Shown here one piece after another: positions 36,977-45,582 of a stretch of DNA of 64,000 nt. The translations under genes were made by a program, and so were the position numbers. The stretch is from contig CBDEGK010000003.1 in the NCBI GenBank assembly GCA_965237855.1, positions 62,001 to 126,000 on the forward strand, in the 5' to 3' direction. The stretch is from CBDEGK01 sp965237855. GTDB taxonomy: Bacteria; Pseudomonadota; Gammaproteobacteria; Pseudomonadales; Halieaceae. Within the stretch, counting starts at the first letter, position 1, and each line of letters begins with the position of its first letter. Below the pieces are notes generated by a model. The model was not told where the DNA came from, searched no databases, and saw only the letters and a program-made list of their open reading frames with translations.

Positions 36977-38479
36977 TTACTCCAGGTAGCGGGACTGGCG
37001 TCTATGTTGCATCAGGCCCTGGTACAAACTGAATAAACACATCAGCACCAACACCAACGACAGCGGCCGGGTCAGCAATTGTACGGCAAAGGCCAGCCAA
37101 TCACCCTGCACCAGCGCCAGCGAGCGGGCTAACTCACCCTCCGCCAGGGAACCCAGCACCAGGCCCAACACCAGTGGCGCTCGCGGCACGGCGAACACGT
37201 TCAACAGGAACCCCAATGCGCCTATCGTCAGCATAATCAGCACATCATCAAGGGCACTGCGCATGGAATAGGTGCCCACCAGGGCCAGCACCAGGATGGC
37301 CGTGGCCAGGATGGAGGCTGGCAGGCGCACCACGTGTACAAAATGCCGGGCCACCAGCAGGCCTACCGGTACCAGCAACAGGTTGGATACCAGAAGGCTG
37401 AGAATAAAACCATAGGCGATATCGGCATTGCTGGTGAACAGGTCGGCACCCGGTTTAAGACCGTGAATCAACAGGCCGCCCAACAGTATGGCGGTGACTG
37501 GATTACCGCGAATGCCGAGGGTCATCAGCGGAATCAGGGTGCCGCCCGTGACCGCATTATTGGAGGTTTCACAAGCCAGTAGGCCGGCCGGCGAACCCTT
37601 GCCAAAGCGATCGCTATCGCTTGCCGCGCGCTTGGCCGCATCGTAGGCGATAAAGCCACCGACACTGGAACCCACCCCCGGAATAATGCCCACCACGATA
37701 CCGATCAGGCTCGAACGCAGCAGGTTGACCTTCTGCCGCAACACCTCCCCCAGGTAGCTGTAGGGGTTATTGCTGTCGAGGCGGCCGGCCTCCGCATTGG
37801 GTTTGAGCCGGCGTGCCACCAGGTCGATCACCTCGGGAATAGAGTACAAACCAATCAGCGCCACCACCAGCGGCACGCCGTCGTAGAGAGAGGGGAGGCC
37901 TGCGGTAAAGCGCATATCGCCGGTTATCGGATGGCTGCCAATGGTGCTCAACAACAGGCCCAGCCCACCGGCGATCAAACCCTTTTCCATGGCGCCCGCG
38001 GAAAGCGAGGCGATCACCGTGATGCCGAATACCGCCAGCAGGAAAAATTCCGGCGGGACGAAACGCAGGGAAAAGGTCGCCAGCATGGGTGCCAACAGCA
38101 ACAATGCCAGCACACTTAGTACGCCGCCAATCGCCGAACCAAAGGTGGCAATAGCCAGCGCTCGCATCGGTTGTCCCTGCTGTGCCATGGGGTAGCCATC
38201 CAGCAGGGTGGCCACCGCCGATGGCGTACCGGGAATATTGAAGAGGATGGCAGAAATTGCACCGCTGTAAGTGGAAGCCACATAGACACCCCCCAGCATC
38301 GCCAACCCCACCGTGGGTGGCATGGCAAAGGTTACCGGGATGAGTAAAGCCACACCCAAGGTGCTGGTCAGGCCCGGTAACACACCGATCAATGTGCCCG
38401 CCAGCACACCCGCCACAATCGCCAGCAACATCAGTGGGTCAAACAACATGGCAGCGCCGAGGGCGATATTTTCAATCAT
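36977..38479 (-). CDS. tctA: Tripartite tricarboxylate transporter, large permease TctA
   Basis: The 500-residue, roughly 12-helix permease of a TTT carboxylate transporter. Family motifs include VLPGLTSTLGVALLIPVTF, YSGAISAILFNIPGTPSAVATLLDGYPMA (two near-identical signatures in the family), GIIPGVGSSVGGFIAYDAAKR and ETSNNAVTGGTLIPLMTLGI. The ATG at 38479 (MIENIALGAAMLFDPL) is chosen; an upstream in-frame extension is Arg-rich and lies inside tctB. It overlaps the tctB stop, forming a full tctCBA set with the genes upstream. The transported anion is unknown. Confidence 0.92.
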   Translation of the reverse strand: MIENIALGAAMLFDPLMLLAIVAGVLAGTLIGVLPGLTSTLGVALLIPVTFAMPPTVGLAMLGGVYVASTYSGAISAILFNIPGTPSAVATLLDGYPMAQQGQPMRALAIATFGSAIGGVLSVLALLLLAPMLATFSLRFVPPEFFLLAVFGITVIASLSAGAMEKGLIAGGLGLLLSTIGSHPITGDMRFTAGLPSLYDGVPLVVALIGLYSIPEVIDLVARRLKPNAEAGRLDSNNPYSYLGEVLRQKVNLLRSSLIGIVVGIIPGVGSSVGGFIAYDAAKRAASDSDRFGKGSPAGLLACETSNNAVTGGTLIPLMTLGIRGNPVTAILLGGLLIHGLKPGADLFTSNADIAYGFILSLLVSNLLLVPVGLLVARHFVHVVRLPASILATAILVLALVGTYSMRSALDDVLIMLTIGALGFLLNVFAVPRAPLVLGLVLGSLAEGELARSLALVQGDWLAFAVQLLTRPLSLVLVLMCLFSLYQGLMQHRRQSRYLE

Positions 38480-38913
38480 CAGAACAGCCAACTGTCGGGT
38501 CGAGTCACATCGAGCAGGCGGAAAAACAACAGGTGCACAAACAGCATCAGGCCGGCGGCGGTATTCCAGGTCCACCACCAGTCCCGCAAACCCAATACCC
38601 GCAGGGATACCAGGCAGAACAGCAGGGTCGCTAATTCAATGTTGAACAACATCACGCCCGCTACCCAGGCGATTACTGCGGCGATGACCAGCAACGCCGA
38701 ACCCCAGGCTGTGATGGCAACGTTTCCCGGCGTGGGCTGGCTGCTGGTGAAAGATCGCCACAGCAAGGTCAATGCCAATATCAGCAGCAGGCTACACAGG
38801 GCGCGGGGAAACAACGCCGTGTCCGCGCTGTACACCTGGCTGACCAACAGACCAGCTACAGCAAGCAACACGATGAGCGTCGCAAACAGGCGATCTCGCA
38901 GCAGCTCAGTCAC
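38479..38913 (-). CDS. tctB: Tripartite tricarboxylate transporter, small permease TctB
   Basis: A 144-residue membrane protein with four helices (LFATLIVLLAVAGLLVSQV, LFPRALCSLLLILALTLLW, AWGSALLVIAAVIAWVAGVMLF, LMLFVHLLFFRLLD). The sequence is poorly conserved in the family, but size, topology, position between TctC and TctA, and the DTALFPRAL motif after helix 1 identify it. It overlaps tctC by 8 bp and tctA by one base. Confidence 0.88.
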   Translation of the reverse strand: MTELLRDRLFATLIVLLAVAGLLVSQVYSADTALFPRALCSLLLILALTLLWRSFTSSQPTPGNVAITAWGSALLVIAAVIAWVAGVMLFNIELATLLFCLVSLRVLGLRDWWWTWNTAAGLMLFVHLLFFRLLDVTRPDSWLF

Positions 38914-39910
38914 CGGCTTCTCCCGCCATCAACAGTGGCATATAGACGCTCAGCTGTGCACTGAGGCGGCCGAGATAATCGGCGAATTCTGCGCTATCCA
39001 TATAGGCCAGGCGCAGATTGGCCTCGGCAGCCTGCTGCCTGAAACCGGGACTGTTGATTGCCTTCTCGAACGCGGCCGAGAGAATTTGCTTGCGCTCCGC
39101 GGCCAGGCCAGCCGGGGCAACCACACCCCGCAGCGCCAGGCCAATACTGGGAACTTTGCTGGCGCTGGCTTCCTCAAAAGTGGGCACATCCGGCATAGCC
39201 CCCAGTCGCTCTGGCGCGAATACCGCCAGTGGGCGCAGCCGACCGGCTGCTATATAGTTGGCAGCGGAGCTGGCTGAGGGAACCGCGGCGGCCACCTGTT
39301 TTCCGAGCAGCGCCGTGAGAGAGGGGCCAGAGCCGTTGAAGGGGACAAAATTAAACGCGACGCCGACGGCCTGTTCTGCCACCGCCAGCTGTAGTTCGTT
39401 ATTCGACAGCGGCCCGTCGCCACTGACGCTCAGCGCACCGGCCTCAGCGCGAGCGGCAGCGAGTAACTGGGCTACGCTGCGATAGGGGCTGTCACTATGC
39501 ACAACCAGTAACACCGGGTCGGCTTGCACATTGGCAATCGCTTCAAAATCCGCCATGGCAAAGGTGACACCGGGGCGCAACAACTTGAGCATTTGTATGG
39601 AAGGCGCGGTGATAAATCCCAGCTGGTAGCCATCGCTGGCAGCAGTAGCGAGGCTGGTATAACCTATCTGCCCACCGGCGCCGGCCCGATTCTGAATCAC
39701 CACGCGCTGGCCCAGTTCCGTCTCAAGATGACGGCCCAACAACCGCGCAATGCCATCGACAGCGCCCCCCGGCGCGTAGGCAACGGTCAGACTGATTGGC
39801 TTGGCCGGAAAGGCGCCGCTACTGTCCTGCTCCGATAACAATACCCAGAGCACGGCGGGCACCAATGCCAATGCCAGTATTTTTGGAAACCAACGTACTA
39901 ACAAATCCAA
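38906..39910 (-). CDS. tctC: Tripartite tricarboxylate transporter substrate-binding protein (Bug family)
   Basis: A 334-residue periplasmic binding protein of the Bug/TctC family, with an N-terminal hydrophobic segment (KILALALVPAVLWVLLS) serving as signal or anchor. Bug landmarks are ISLTVAYAPGGAVDGIARLLG, VVIQNRAGAGGQIGYTSLATA and the loop SDGYQLGFITAP, which form the carboxylate-binding region. The only reasonable start is TTG 39910. It delivers a small carboxylate, possibly an aromatic or sugar acid, to TctAB. It is unusual only in its lack of a clear cleavage motif. Confidence 0.88.
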   Translation of the reverse strand: MDLLVRWFPKILALALVPAVLWVLLSEQDSSGAFPAKPISLTVAYAPGGAVDGIARLLGRHLETELGQRVVIQNRAGAGGQIGYTSLATAASDGYQLGFITAPSIQMLKLLRPGVTFAMADFEAIANVQADPVLLVVHSDSPYRSVAQLLAAARAEAGALSVSGDGPLSNNELQLAVAEQAVGVAFNFVPFNGSGPSLTALLGKQVAAAVPSASSAANYIAAGRLRPLAVFAPERLGAMPDVPTFEEASASKVPSIGLALRGVVAPAGLAAERKQILSAAFEKAINSPGFRQQAAEANLRLAYMDSAEFADYLGRLSAQLSVYMPLLMAGEAGD

Positions 39911-39952
39911 ATCCCATCGATGCAGCAGCGGGGTGCTAACACGCTACCAGGT

Positions 39953-40843
39953 TTATGCGGGCGCCCAACCCAGCGGGAACACCTCGGGGAAATCGCTGAG
40001 GGCTTGCCCTTCTGTGGGAGTATAGTCATACAGCTTGACCGGGTCTGGAATAGCCTGGCTGCGACGATAGGTATAGTGAACATCCGGCCCCGCCCACAGG
40101 CTGGCGTGTGCACGGCGCGGGTGCGACAGCACCGCCCCACCCAGGGCCGAGTGAACAATGTGACCGTGGAACAAAATCACATCGCCGGGCTCGTAATCCC
40201 AGCCAAGAATATCGAAGGAGTCACGGCTGGCCTCAATGTCGGGCAGCTCGGGCAGGCCAGGATCGAAGAAGGAATCGAAATAGGTCCATTGATTATAAGC
40301 GTCAATACCGATCAGTCGCTCGCCCCGCGCGAAGGCCGCTTCCAGCGCCGCCGCACCGGCCGGATCTTCGCGGGGGTCGCGACCCACGGGTGGCCGATAG
40401 GTGATATTCCAGCGGTGTGAACCTCGCAGTACTTCAAGACTGGCATCGCGGGGTGCAGGATCAGCGCAGACCCATGCGCGAATCAGCTGATCGCCATCGA
40501 CGTTGTAATAGCAGGTGTCCTGGTGCCAGGCACTGGCAATGATTTTTCCTGCCGGCTTGTAGAACGCCTGGTCCATATAGAAACGCACGGGACCCGCCAA
40601 TACGGTACCGACGATTTCGGCAATGGGAGATTGCTCTATGAGCGCCTGCAAGCTCTCTGAACGAGTGGTGGGAAACTGGTCGATGCGCAAGGCCATGTCG
40701 ATACCGGCTGACATACCGTCGGGACTGTTGTTGGCCTCCTCCACCCCAGCGGTTAGAACGTTCTGCCAATGATCATTGAGCTGCCCTTTCAGCAATATGG
40801 CACCGTCGCGATGAAACTGGGCGATTTGCTCGGAGCTGATCAT
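39953..40843 (-). CDS. Phytanoyl-CoA dioxygenase (PhyH) family protein
   Basis: A 296-residue Fe(II)/2-oxoglutarate-dependent oxygenase. The HxD ligand pair is in IIASAWHQDTCYY and the distal histidine in FHGHIVHSALGG; the 2-oxoglutarate arginine is probably in HPRRAHASLW. The family hydroxylates varied small molecules, not only phytanoyl-CoA. It starts inside the stop of the upstream redoxin (ATGA), so the two are translationally coupled, and it precedes tctC by 42 bp. Context suggests it modifies the substrate imported by the TTT system (inference). Confidence 0.88.
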   Translation of the reverse strand: MISSEQIAQFHRDGAILLKGQLNDHWQNVLTAGVEEANNSPDGMSAGIDMALRIDQFPTTRSESLQALIEQSPIAEIVGTVLAGPVRFYMDQAFYKPAGKIIASAWHQDTCYYNVDGDQLIRAWVCADPAPRDASLEVLRGSHRWNITYRPPVGRDPREDPAGAAALEAAFARGERLIGIDAYNQWTYFDSFFDPGLPELPDIEASRDSFDILGWDYEPGDVILFHGHIVHSALGGAVLSHPRRAHASLWAGPDVHYTYRRSQAIPDPVKLYDYTPTEGQALSDFPEVFPLGWAPA

Positions 40844-41604
40844 TGACTTGTTGGCATCCTCGACGTCTGTGTGATGGCACTGATCGCCGCCAGCACGCGA
40901 TCCGGCTGGGACCGTACCTGGTAATCCTCAGATTGGTCTATCCAGCGCACAACCCCATCTTTGTCCACCAGCAACGATGTGGGAATTGGCAGTGCAGCTA
41001 TACCGTTGGGACTGAGATTTTTCTCATTGCGCAAACCGTAGCGCGTGACCACGGCTAATTCAGTATCTGCCAACATGATGGCCTGTGCGCCGTGCTTGTG
41101 GCGGCTCTTCTTGATATCTGACGAGCTGTCGATAGACACGGTAACTATCTTGATGCCGCGCGCATCCAGCTCGGGTCGTAATTCTTCCCATCGCCGCAAC
41201 TCGGCGACACAGTATGGTCACCAGTGACCGCGAAAAAACTTCAGCAGAAACGGGGTACCTTGGAGCGAGGACAACTGAAAGGTATTGCCCTCGTCGTCGG
41301 GGGCAGCAAAATCAATGATGCTGTCCCCGACAGACACCAGCGGGGGTGTGCGTGACTGGCTGCTTTGTGCCCGCAAGATAAAGTAGAAGCTGGCAAGAAG
41401 CACGGCGAGTGTAGCCGCCGGGCCCCCTATCCAGCCCGGGGAATTGGCCAGGGCGTAGATACCTGTCGCCAGGCTGAAGCCCATAAGGCCGTGAAAGATA
41501 ATGCGGCTGCGAGGAATATTGACCTGCTTCACTTTCCTGAGCCACACGCTAAACGTGGCCAGTGTAACGGCCAGTGCGAGCAATCCAGTCAGTGCGGCAG
41601 ACAT
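40840..41604 (-). CDS. Membrane-anchored peroxiredoxin-like selenoprotein (in-frame TGA read as Sec)
   Basis: A single 254-residue redoxin is encoded if the TGA at 41220-41218 is decoded. The N-terminus has about three hydrophobic helices (residues 2-21, 35-53, 60-77). The thioredoxin-fold domain follows: VGDSIIDFAAPDDEGNTFQL, then FLLKFFRGHW-U-PYCVAELRRW. Here TGA (codon 129) occupies the first cysteine of the AhpC/TSA-type CPYC motif, Cys132 remains, and the frame continues without further stops through VTVSIDSSSDIKK and PTSLLVDKDGVVRWI. A 6-bp hairpin with a 5-base AGUUG loop begins 10 bases after the TGA, as in bacterial SECIS elements. Start ATG 41604 is preferred over TTG 41655. Alternatively it is a nonsense-mutated pseudogene; selA/selB/selC are not in this window. 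Confidence 0.78.
41191..41220 (-). promoter_or_regulatory. Putative bacterial SECIS element with UGA codon
   Basis: On the minus strand the UGA (41220-41218) is followed by ten bases, then UCGCCG (41207-41202), loop AGUUG (41201-41197) and CGGCGA (41196-41191). The 6-bp stem is perfect and can extend by two G-U pairs below. The loop starts 16 bases after the UGA and has G as its second base followed by U, which fits the published bacterial SECIS consensus of a short stem, a G in the first two loop bases and 16-37 bases of spacing. Confidence 0.65.
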
Positions 41605-41677
41605 GCAGCTTACTGTTACATGATGAACTCGCCAATTCAAGCGAGCTGTGGCCAAGGGGGGATCTGACCCCAGACTA

Positions 41678-42292
41678 TTACTGAGCTATGCCCCAGTAAT
41701 TAAAGCCGGCAAAACGCGGCGTGCTGGGCAGATACATGCTGTCTATTTCAGTAATAGTGAATCCGCCCTGACTGAGCAGCTCGGGGATATCGCGATTCAG
41801 CTGGCAGCCACCGGCGATGACTTGCCAATAGGGATTGAGACGGTCCTGCCACTTGCGCACATTCTCATCCGGCGCGCGGCCATGCTCGGCAAAGATCAGG
41901 CGGCCAGCGGGCTTTAATACCCGGCGCATGCCAGCTAGCGCAGCCACCGGGTCGGGGATCGTACACAGGCTGAAGGTGACCAGTACCGTATCGATGGAAT
42001 TGTCGTCGAGGGGGATTTCTTCGCCGGGTAAACCGATGAATTCAAGCGGGAATTCAATATCCGGGTTGTTCTTGCGGGCCAGCTCCCAGGAGGCCTCCGA
42101 GGGATCCAGGCCGATGACCTTCTCCACCTTATTGGGATCATAGTGTTGCAGGTTCAGCCCGGTACCGATGCCAATTTCCAGTATCTGGCCACTGGCCTGG
42201 GGAACCACCTTGCGCCGCTGATAGGTGATCGGCTTGGTACCGCAAGCGCAGTTAATAAACCGCGGCAGGATGTAATTTTCGTAAAAGCTCAT
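41678..42292 (-). CDS. Class I SAM-dependent methyltransferase
   Basis: A 204-residue Rossmann-fold methyltransferase of the methyltransf_11/UbiE-like group. Motif I is QILEIGIGTGLNLQHYD and the acidic end of strand 2 is VIGLDPSEASWELA. Motif post-II is DDNSIDTVLVTFSLCTIPDP, and LKPAGRLIFAEHGRAPDENVRKWQDRLNPYW is the characteristic helix-strand pair of this subfamily, which resembles METTL7-type small-molecule methyltransferases. A conserved Cys-x-Cys (INCACGT) lies near the N-terminus. The ATG at 42292 is used. It may head the long minus-strand array, 73 bp upstream of the redoxin start. Substrate unknown. Confidence 0.87.
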   Translation of the reverse strand: MSFYENYILPRFINCACGTKPITYQRRKVVPQASGQILEIGIGTGLNLQHYDPNKVEKVIGLDPSEASWELARKNNPDIEFPLEFIGLPGEEIPLDDNSIDTVLVTFSLCTIPDPVAALAGMRRVLKPAGRLIFAEHGRAPDENVRKWQDRLNPYWQVIAGGCQLNRDIPELLSQGGFTITEIDSMYLPSTPRFAGFNYWGIAQ

Positions 42293-42382
42293 CAATGACC
42301 CCTTTAGCTATACCGTTGGCTATTGCCTGTCTCAGGCAACAAGGCGAGAATGCAGCACAACTATAACAAGGTATAAGCAACC

Positions 42383-44629
42383 ATGGCCGAATGGAACTCG
42401 CACATTACACGTCACTGCCTACTCTTCCTTATGCTGACCGGCTCACCGGTCTATGGGCAGGGCGATGGAACCCAGGTACTCGAAGAGCTGATTGTCACCG
42501 CCCGTAAGCGCGAGCAAAACCTACAGGATGTGGCGGTGGGCGTTTCCCTGCTGTCGGGAAAAGCCATGGCCGAAGCCCAGCTGAGAAACGCCACCGAGCT
42601 GACCACGCTGATACCCACGCTCAATCTGCAGGACAGCTCTGGCCCGGGAACGTCTTCTTTTAATATACGCGGTATCGGCACTCGTACTTTTGCCATTGGT
42701 GTTGAACCCAGCGTTTCCACCGTGCTCGACGGCGTGGTGATGGCGCGCTCAGGCATGTCATTTATCGACCTGGTGGATGTTCAGCGCGTCGAAGTACTGC
42801 GCGGCCCTCAGGGCACCCTCTACGGTAAGAATGCCTCCGGCGGTGTGGTTCATATCATCACCCAGGACCCCACGCCGGAACTCAGCGGTACGGTCGCTGC
42901 CACGGCTATCGAGCAGGATGAATACCGCCTCGACGGCACCATCTCCGGACCGATTAGCGATCAACTGGGCTTTCGCCTCACCGGCAACATGGTCGATGAC
43001 AGCGGTTGGGCCAGCAATGCCTTTGACGGCCAGGATGTTAACAACCGGGAGAGCTGGAACCTGCGCGGCAAGCTGTTGTGGAGCGTGAATGAAGAGCTGG
43101 AATTTTTGTGGTCCAGCGATGTCAGTGACAGCGAGTGTAATTGCACCGCGCTGAGCCTGCGCTCGATCATGGAATCCCCCGACCAACAGTTGTTCATCGA
43201 CGAACAATTGCCGGTGGTTGCCGCCGATGACAACCAGGATGTGAACAACGACCAGGAAACCATCAACAACATCACCGCCTCGGGCCATTCACTCACCATC
43301 AACTGGGGCGTGGGTAATTACCTGCTCACCTCCATCACCGCCGTGCGTGAATGGGAGAGCGAATCCGTGGTTGATTTTGACCGACGCCCCACCAACCCCC
43401 TGGCCTTGAGTTTTCCCGAATTGTTTAACTCTGACCTGGAGCAGTTTTCCCAGGAACTGCGGATTAGTTCTGACCCGGCCGAATGGGGCTCCTTTGTGCT
43501 GGGTGCCTTCTATTTCGACCATGAGATCAAGAGCAGCAGCGCGATTACCACCGAACTACTGGCGCCGATTTTTCCGCCGGGGACTCGAACCACCCATTCT
43601 GAGTTCAGCAGTGAAAACTACGCGGTATTTGGCGAGGTCAGCTTCAACCTGGCTGACAACTGGGAGTTGACCCTGGGCGGGCGCTACACCCGCGACAAGC
43701 TCGATTTCCATGAACAACAGCTGGGCACACACGCCGTGGTATTTCCGCGCGAGGCGGAAGTTAACGAAGACATCGATGAAGACGACTTCTCGCCTAAAGT
43801 CGCCCTACAGTGGAGTATTAATGACCGGGCCATGCTCTACGCCAGCTATGTAAAGGGCTACAAGGGACCAGCGCTGGACTTTGCCAGTATCCAGAATGAG
43901 CAGCCGGTGAACCCGGAAACCAGCGACGCCTTCGAGTTGGGACTCAAATCAAATTTACTGGAGGGTCGGTTGGTACTGAACATCGCCGCTTTCTATGCCG
44001 AGTATGAGGACTTCCAGGCGGAGTCTTACATAGACACCAACGAAGATGACTTGCTGCCGGGCAGCTTTATCCTGGTCAACGCCGGCGAGATTTCTACCCA
44101 GGGTATTGAGCTGGAGATCATTGGCCAGCCCACTGACAACTGGACCCTGTTCGGCGGCCTGGCCTGGACCGACGCCACGGTTGAGGATTTCCCCGGCGGA
44201 CCCTGTAGTGCGGGCCAACTCTATCGCGGCGAATGCCCCGACGGTTTTCTGGATCTATCTGGAGGACAGGTGCCCACCACGCCGGAGTGGAAACTGACCT
44301 TGAGCACCAACTACACCTGGCAGCCTCAGCAAGTGCCCTTCAATGTGATACTCGGCGCCAGTGTGCGCGCCCAGGACGATGTGCTCTACGGTATCGCCCA
44401 GGATCGTTATAACGTGCAGGATGCCTATACCGTGGTTGACGCCAGCCTGGCCCTGGTGGGTCGGCAACGGGGTTATCGTGTCACCGCCTTCGTCAAGAAC
44501 CTGCTCGACGAGGACTACGCCAGCATCATCTTTGCCCACGACGAGATCCTGATCCCGAACGCTTACGTGCAGCTGGTACCCAAGTATGCCCAGCGCACCC
44601 TCGGTGTCGAGTTGCGATACGATTTCTGA
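42383..44629 (+). CDS. TonB-dependent receptor
   Basis: A 748-residue outer-membrane receptor for energised uptake. A signal peptide (CLLFLMLTGSPVYGQ) is followed by the TonB-box-like VLEELIVTARKREQNLQDV. The plug domain contains FNIRGIGTRTF, VQRVEVLRGPQGTLYGKNASGGVVHIIT, and the 22-strand barrel ends in QRTLGVELRYDF with the terminal Phe. This iron-complex/vitamin-like subfamily is common in marine gammaproteobacteria. It is divergent from the methyltransferase/TTT array and is followed by a cyclase gene 36 bp on, hinting at uptake of a related small molecule. Ligand unknown. Confidence 0.93.
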   Translation: MAEWNSHITRHCLLFLMLTGSPVYGQGDGTQVLEELIVTARKREQNLQDVAVGVSLLSGKAMAEAQLRNATELTTLIPTLNLQDSSGPGTSSFNIRGIGTRTFAIGVEPSVSTVLDGVVMARSGMSFIDLVDVQRVEVLRGPQGTLYGKNASGGVVHIITQDPTPELSGTVAATAIEQDEYRLDGTISGPISDQLGFRLTGNMVDDSGWASNAFDGQDVNNRESWNLRGKLLWSVNEELEFLWSSDVSDSECNCTALSLRSIMESPDQQLFIDEQLPVVAADDNQDVNNDQETINNITASGHSLTINWGVGNYLLTSITAVREWESESVVDFDRRPTNPLALSFPELFNSDLEQFSQELRISSDPAEWGSFVLGAFYFDHEIKSSSAITTELLAPIFPPGTRTTHSEFSSENYAVFGEVSFNLADNWELTLGGRYTRDKLDFHEQQLGTHAVVFPREAEVNEDIDEDDFSPKVALQWSINDRAMLYASYVKGYKGPALDFASIQNEQPVNPETSDAFELGLKSNLLEGRLVLNIAAFYAEYEDFQAESYIDTNEDDLLPGSFILVNAGEISTQGIELEIIGQPTDNWTLFGGLAWTDATVEDFPGGPCSAGQLYRGECPDGFLDLSGGQVPTTPEWKLTLSTNYTWQPQQVPFNVILGASVRAQDDVLYGIAQDRYNVQDAYTVVDASLALVGRQRGYRVTAFVKNLLDEDYASIIFAHDEILIPNAYVQLVPKYAQRTLGVELRYDF

Positions 44630-44665
44630 AGTTAGACCCCGGGCGGCAAGGGGCGGGAGTTCACT

Positions 44666-45449
44666 ATGAAGATATGCTGCTGCTTTTTGTTACTGGCTTT
44701 GAACGCTGGATTGGCGACAGCCCAAGAGATGCACAACTATCGCCTGGTTGATCTCAGTCATACCTACGACGACAGCACCTTGTACTGGCCCACCTCCCCC
44801 AGCAAGTTCGAGAAACACCAACTGGCCTACGGCGAATCGGAGGCCGGCTACTTCTATTCCTCGTACTCGGTGTGCACCCCGGAGCACGGCGGCACTCACC
44901 TCGACGCGCCCCTGCATTTCTACAGGCAGGGCCTGCCGACCGATCAACTGCCGCTGGAGCAACTGATAGCCCCGGGGGGTTGTGATTGATGTCAGTACAG
45001 CCGCCGCCAAGGATCGCGATTATCGTCTAACCGTCGCCGATGTAGAACATCATGAGCGGCGTCACGGCAAGATCAAAGCGGGCAGCATTGTGTTGATGCG
45101 AACAGACTGGAGCCGCTATTGGCCCGATGCAAAAGCCTACCTCGGCGACGATACCGCCGGCGATGCTTCTCATCTCAGTTTCCCGGGCTACGGCGCAGAG
45201 GCCGCCCGACTGCTGGTGGAAGAACGGCAGGTGGCGCTGCTGGGGATCGACTCCGCCTCCATCGATTACGGCGCTTCGACGGGCTTTACGGTGCACCGCA
45301 TCGCCGCCGCAAACAATGTCGGCGGGCTGGAAAATCTCACCGGCCTGCAACAATTACCCGCCACGGGCTTCCTGTTAATCGCGCTGCCAATGAAGATTGG
45401 CGGTGGTTCCGGCGCCCCGGTACGGGTGGTGGCCCTGTTACCTCAATGA
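44666..45449 (+). pseudogene. Cyclase family protein (kynurenine formamidase-like), frameshifted at a G6 run
   Basis: A signal peptide (MKICCCFLLLALNAGLATAQ) leads into a cyclase/formamidase domain with the metal motif HGGTHLDAPLHFYRQG. The frame stops at 44989 just after LIAPGG. The next frame continues as VIDVSTAAAKDRDY, IKAGSIVLMRTDWS and VALLGIDSASIDYG, all standard for the family. Deleting one G from the G6 run at 44974-44979 gives LIAPGVVIDVS, the expected sequence, and one protein of about 260 residues. Probably periplasmic hydrolase activity on an amide or lactone. Frameshift may be a sequencing error. Confidence 0.82.
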
Positions 45450-45480
45450 CAAAACTGTGAAATATTCCCAAAATCGCTGA

Positions 45481-45517
45481 AAGCGCAGCATTCTAGCGCA
45501 AGCTAGAATGTGCGCTT
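45481..45517. promoter_or_regulatory. Long hairpin with GCAA loop upstream of a TonB-dependent receptor
   Basis: AAGCGCAGCATTCTAGC (45481-45497) and GCTAGAATGTGCGCTT (45502-45517) pair over 16 bp with one bulged G, closed by a GCAA tetraloop of the GNRA type. It lies 32 bp after the cyclase stop and 66 bp before the receptor start. A clear T-run is lacking, so it may be a terminator for the upstream gene, a leader-RNA structure or a symmetric operator. Confidence 0.6.
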
Positions 45518-45582
45518 GTTGTAAAAAATAATAGTTAAAACAACCAGCTATAAAACCAAACCCGCAAATAAAGGTAGGAATT

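Noticed and set aside
38480..38578. Extended TctA N-terminus
   Set aside because: The extra residues are Arg/Pro-rich, lie within tctB, and TctA proteins start at the MIENIALG-type helix.
40840..41604. Two separate genes, a small membrane protein and a short redoxin
   Set aside because: The redoxin fold would be cut through its active-site motif, the second part has only an internal TTG start, and both parts share one frame.
41655..41672. GGGGGGATCTGACCCC as another copy of the GGGGTCAGTACCC repeat
   Set aside because: Loop and arms do not match, and it is not at a stop codon in the same register.
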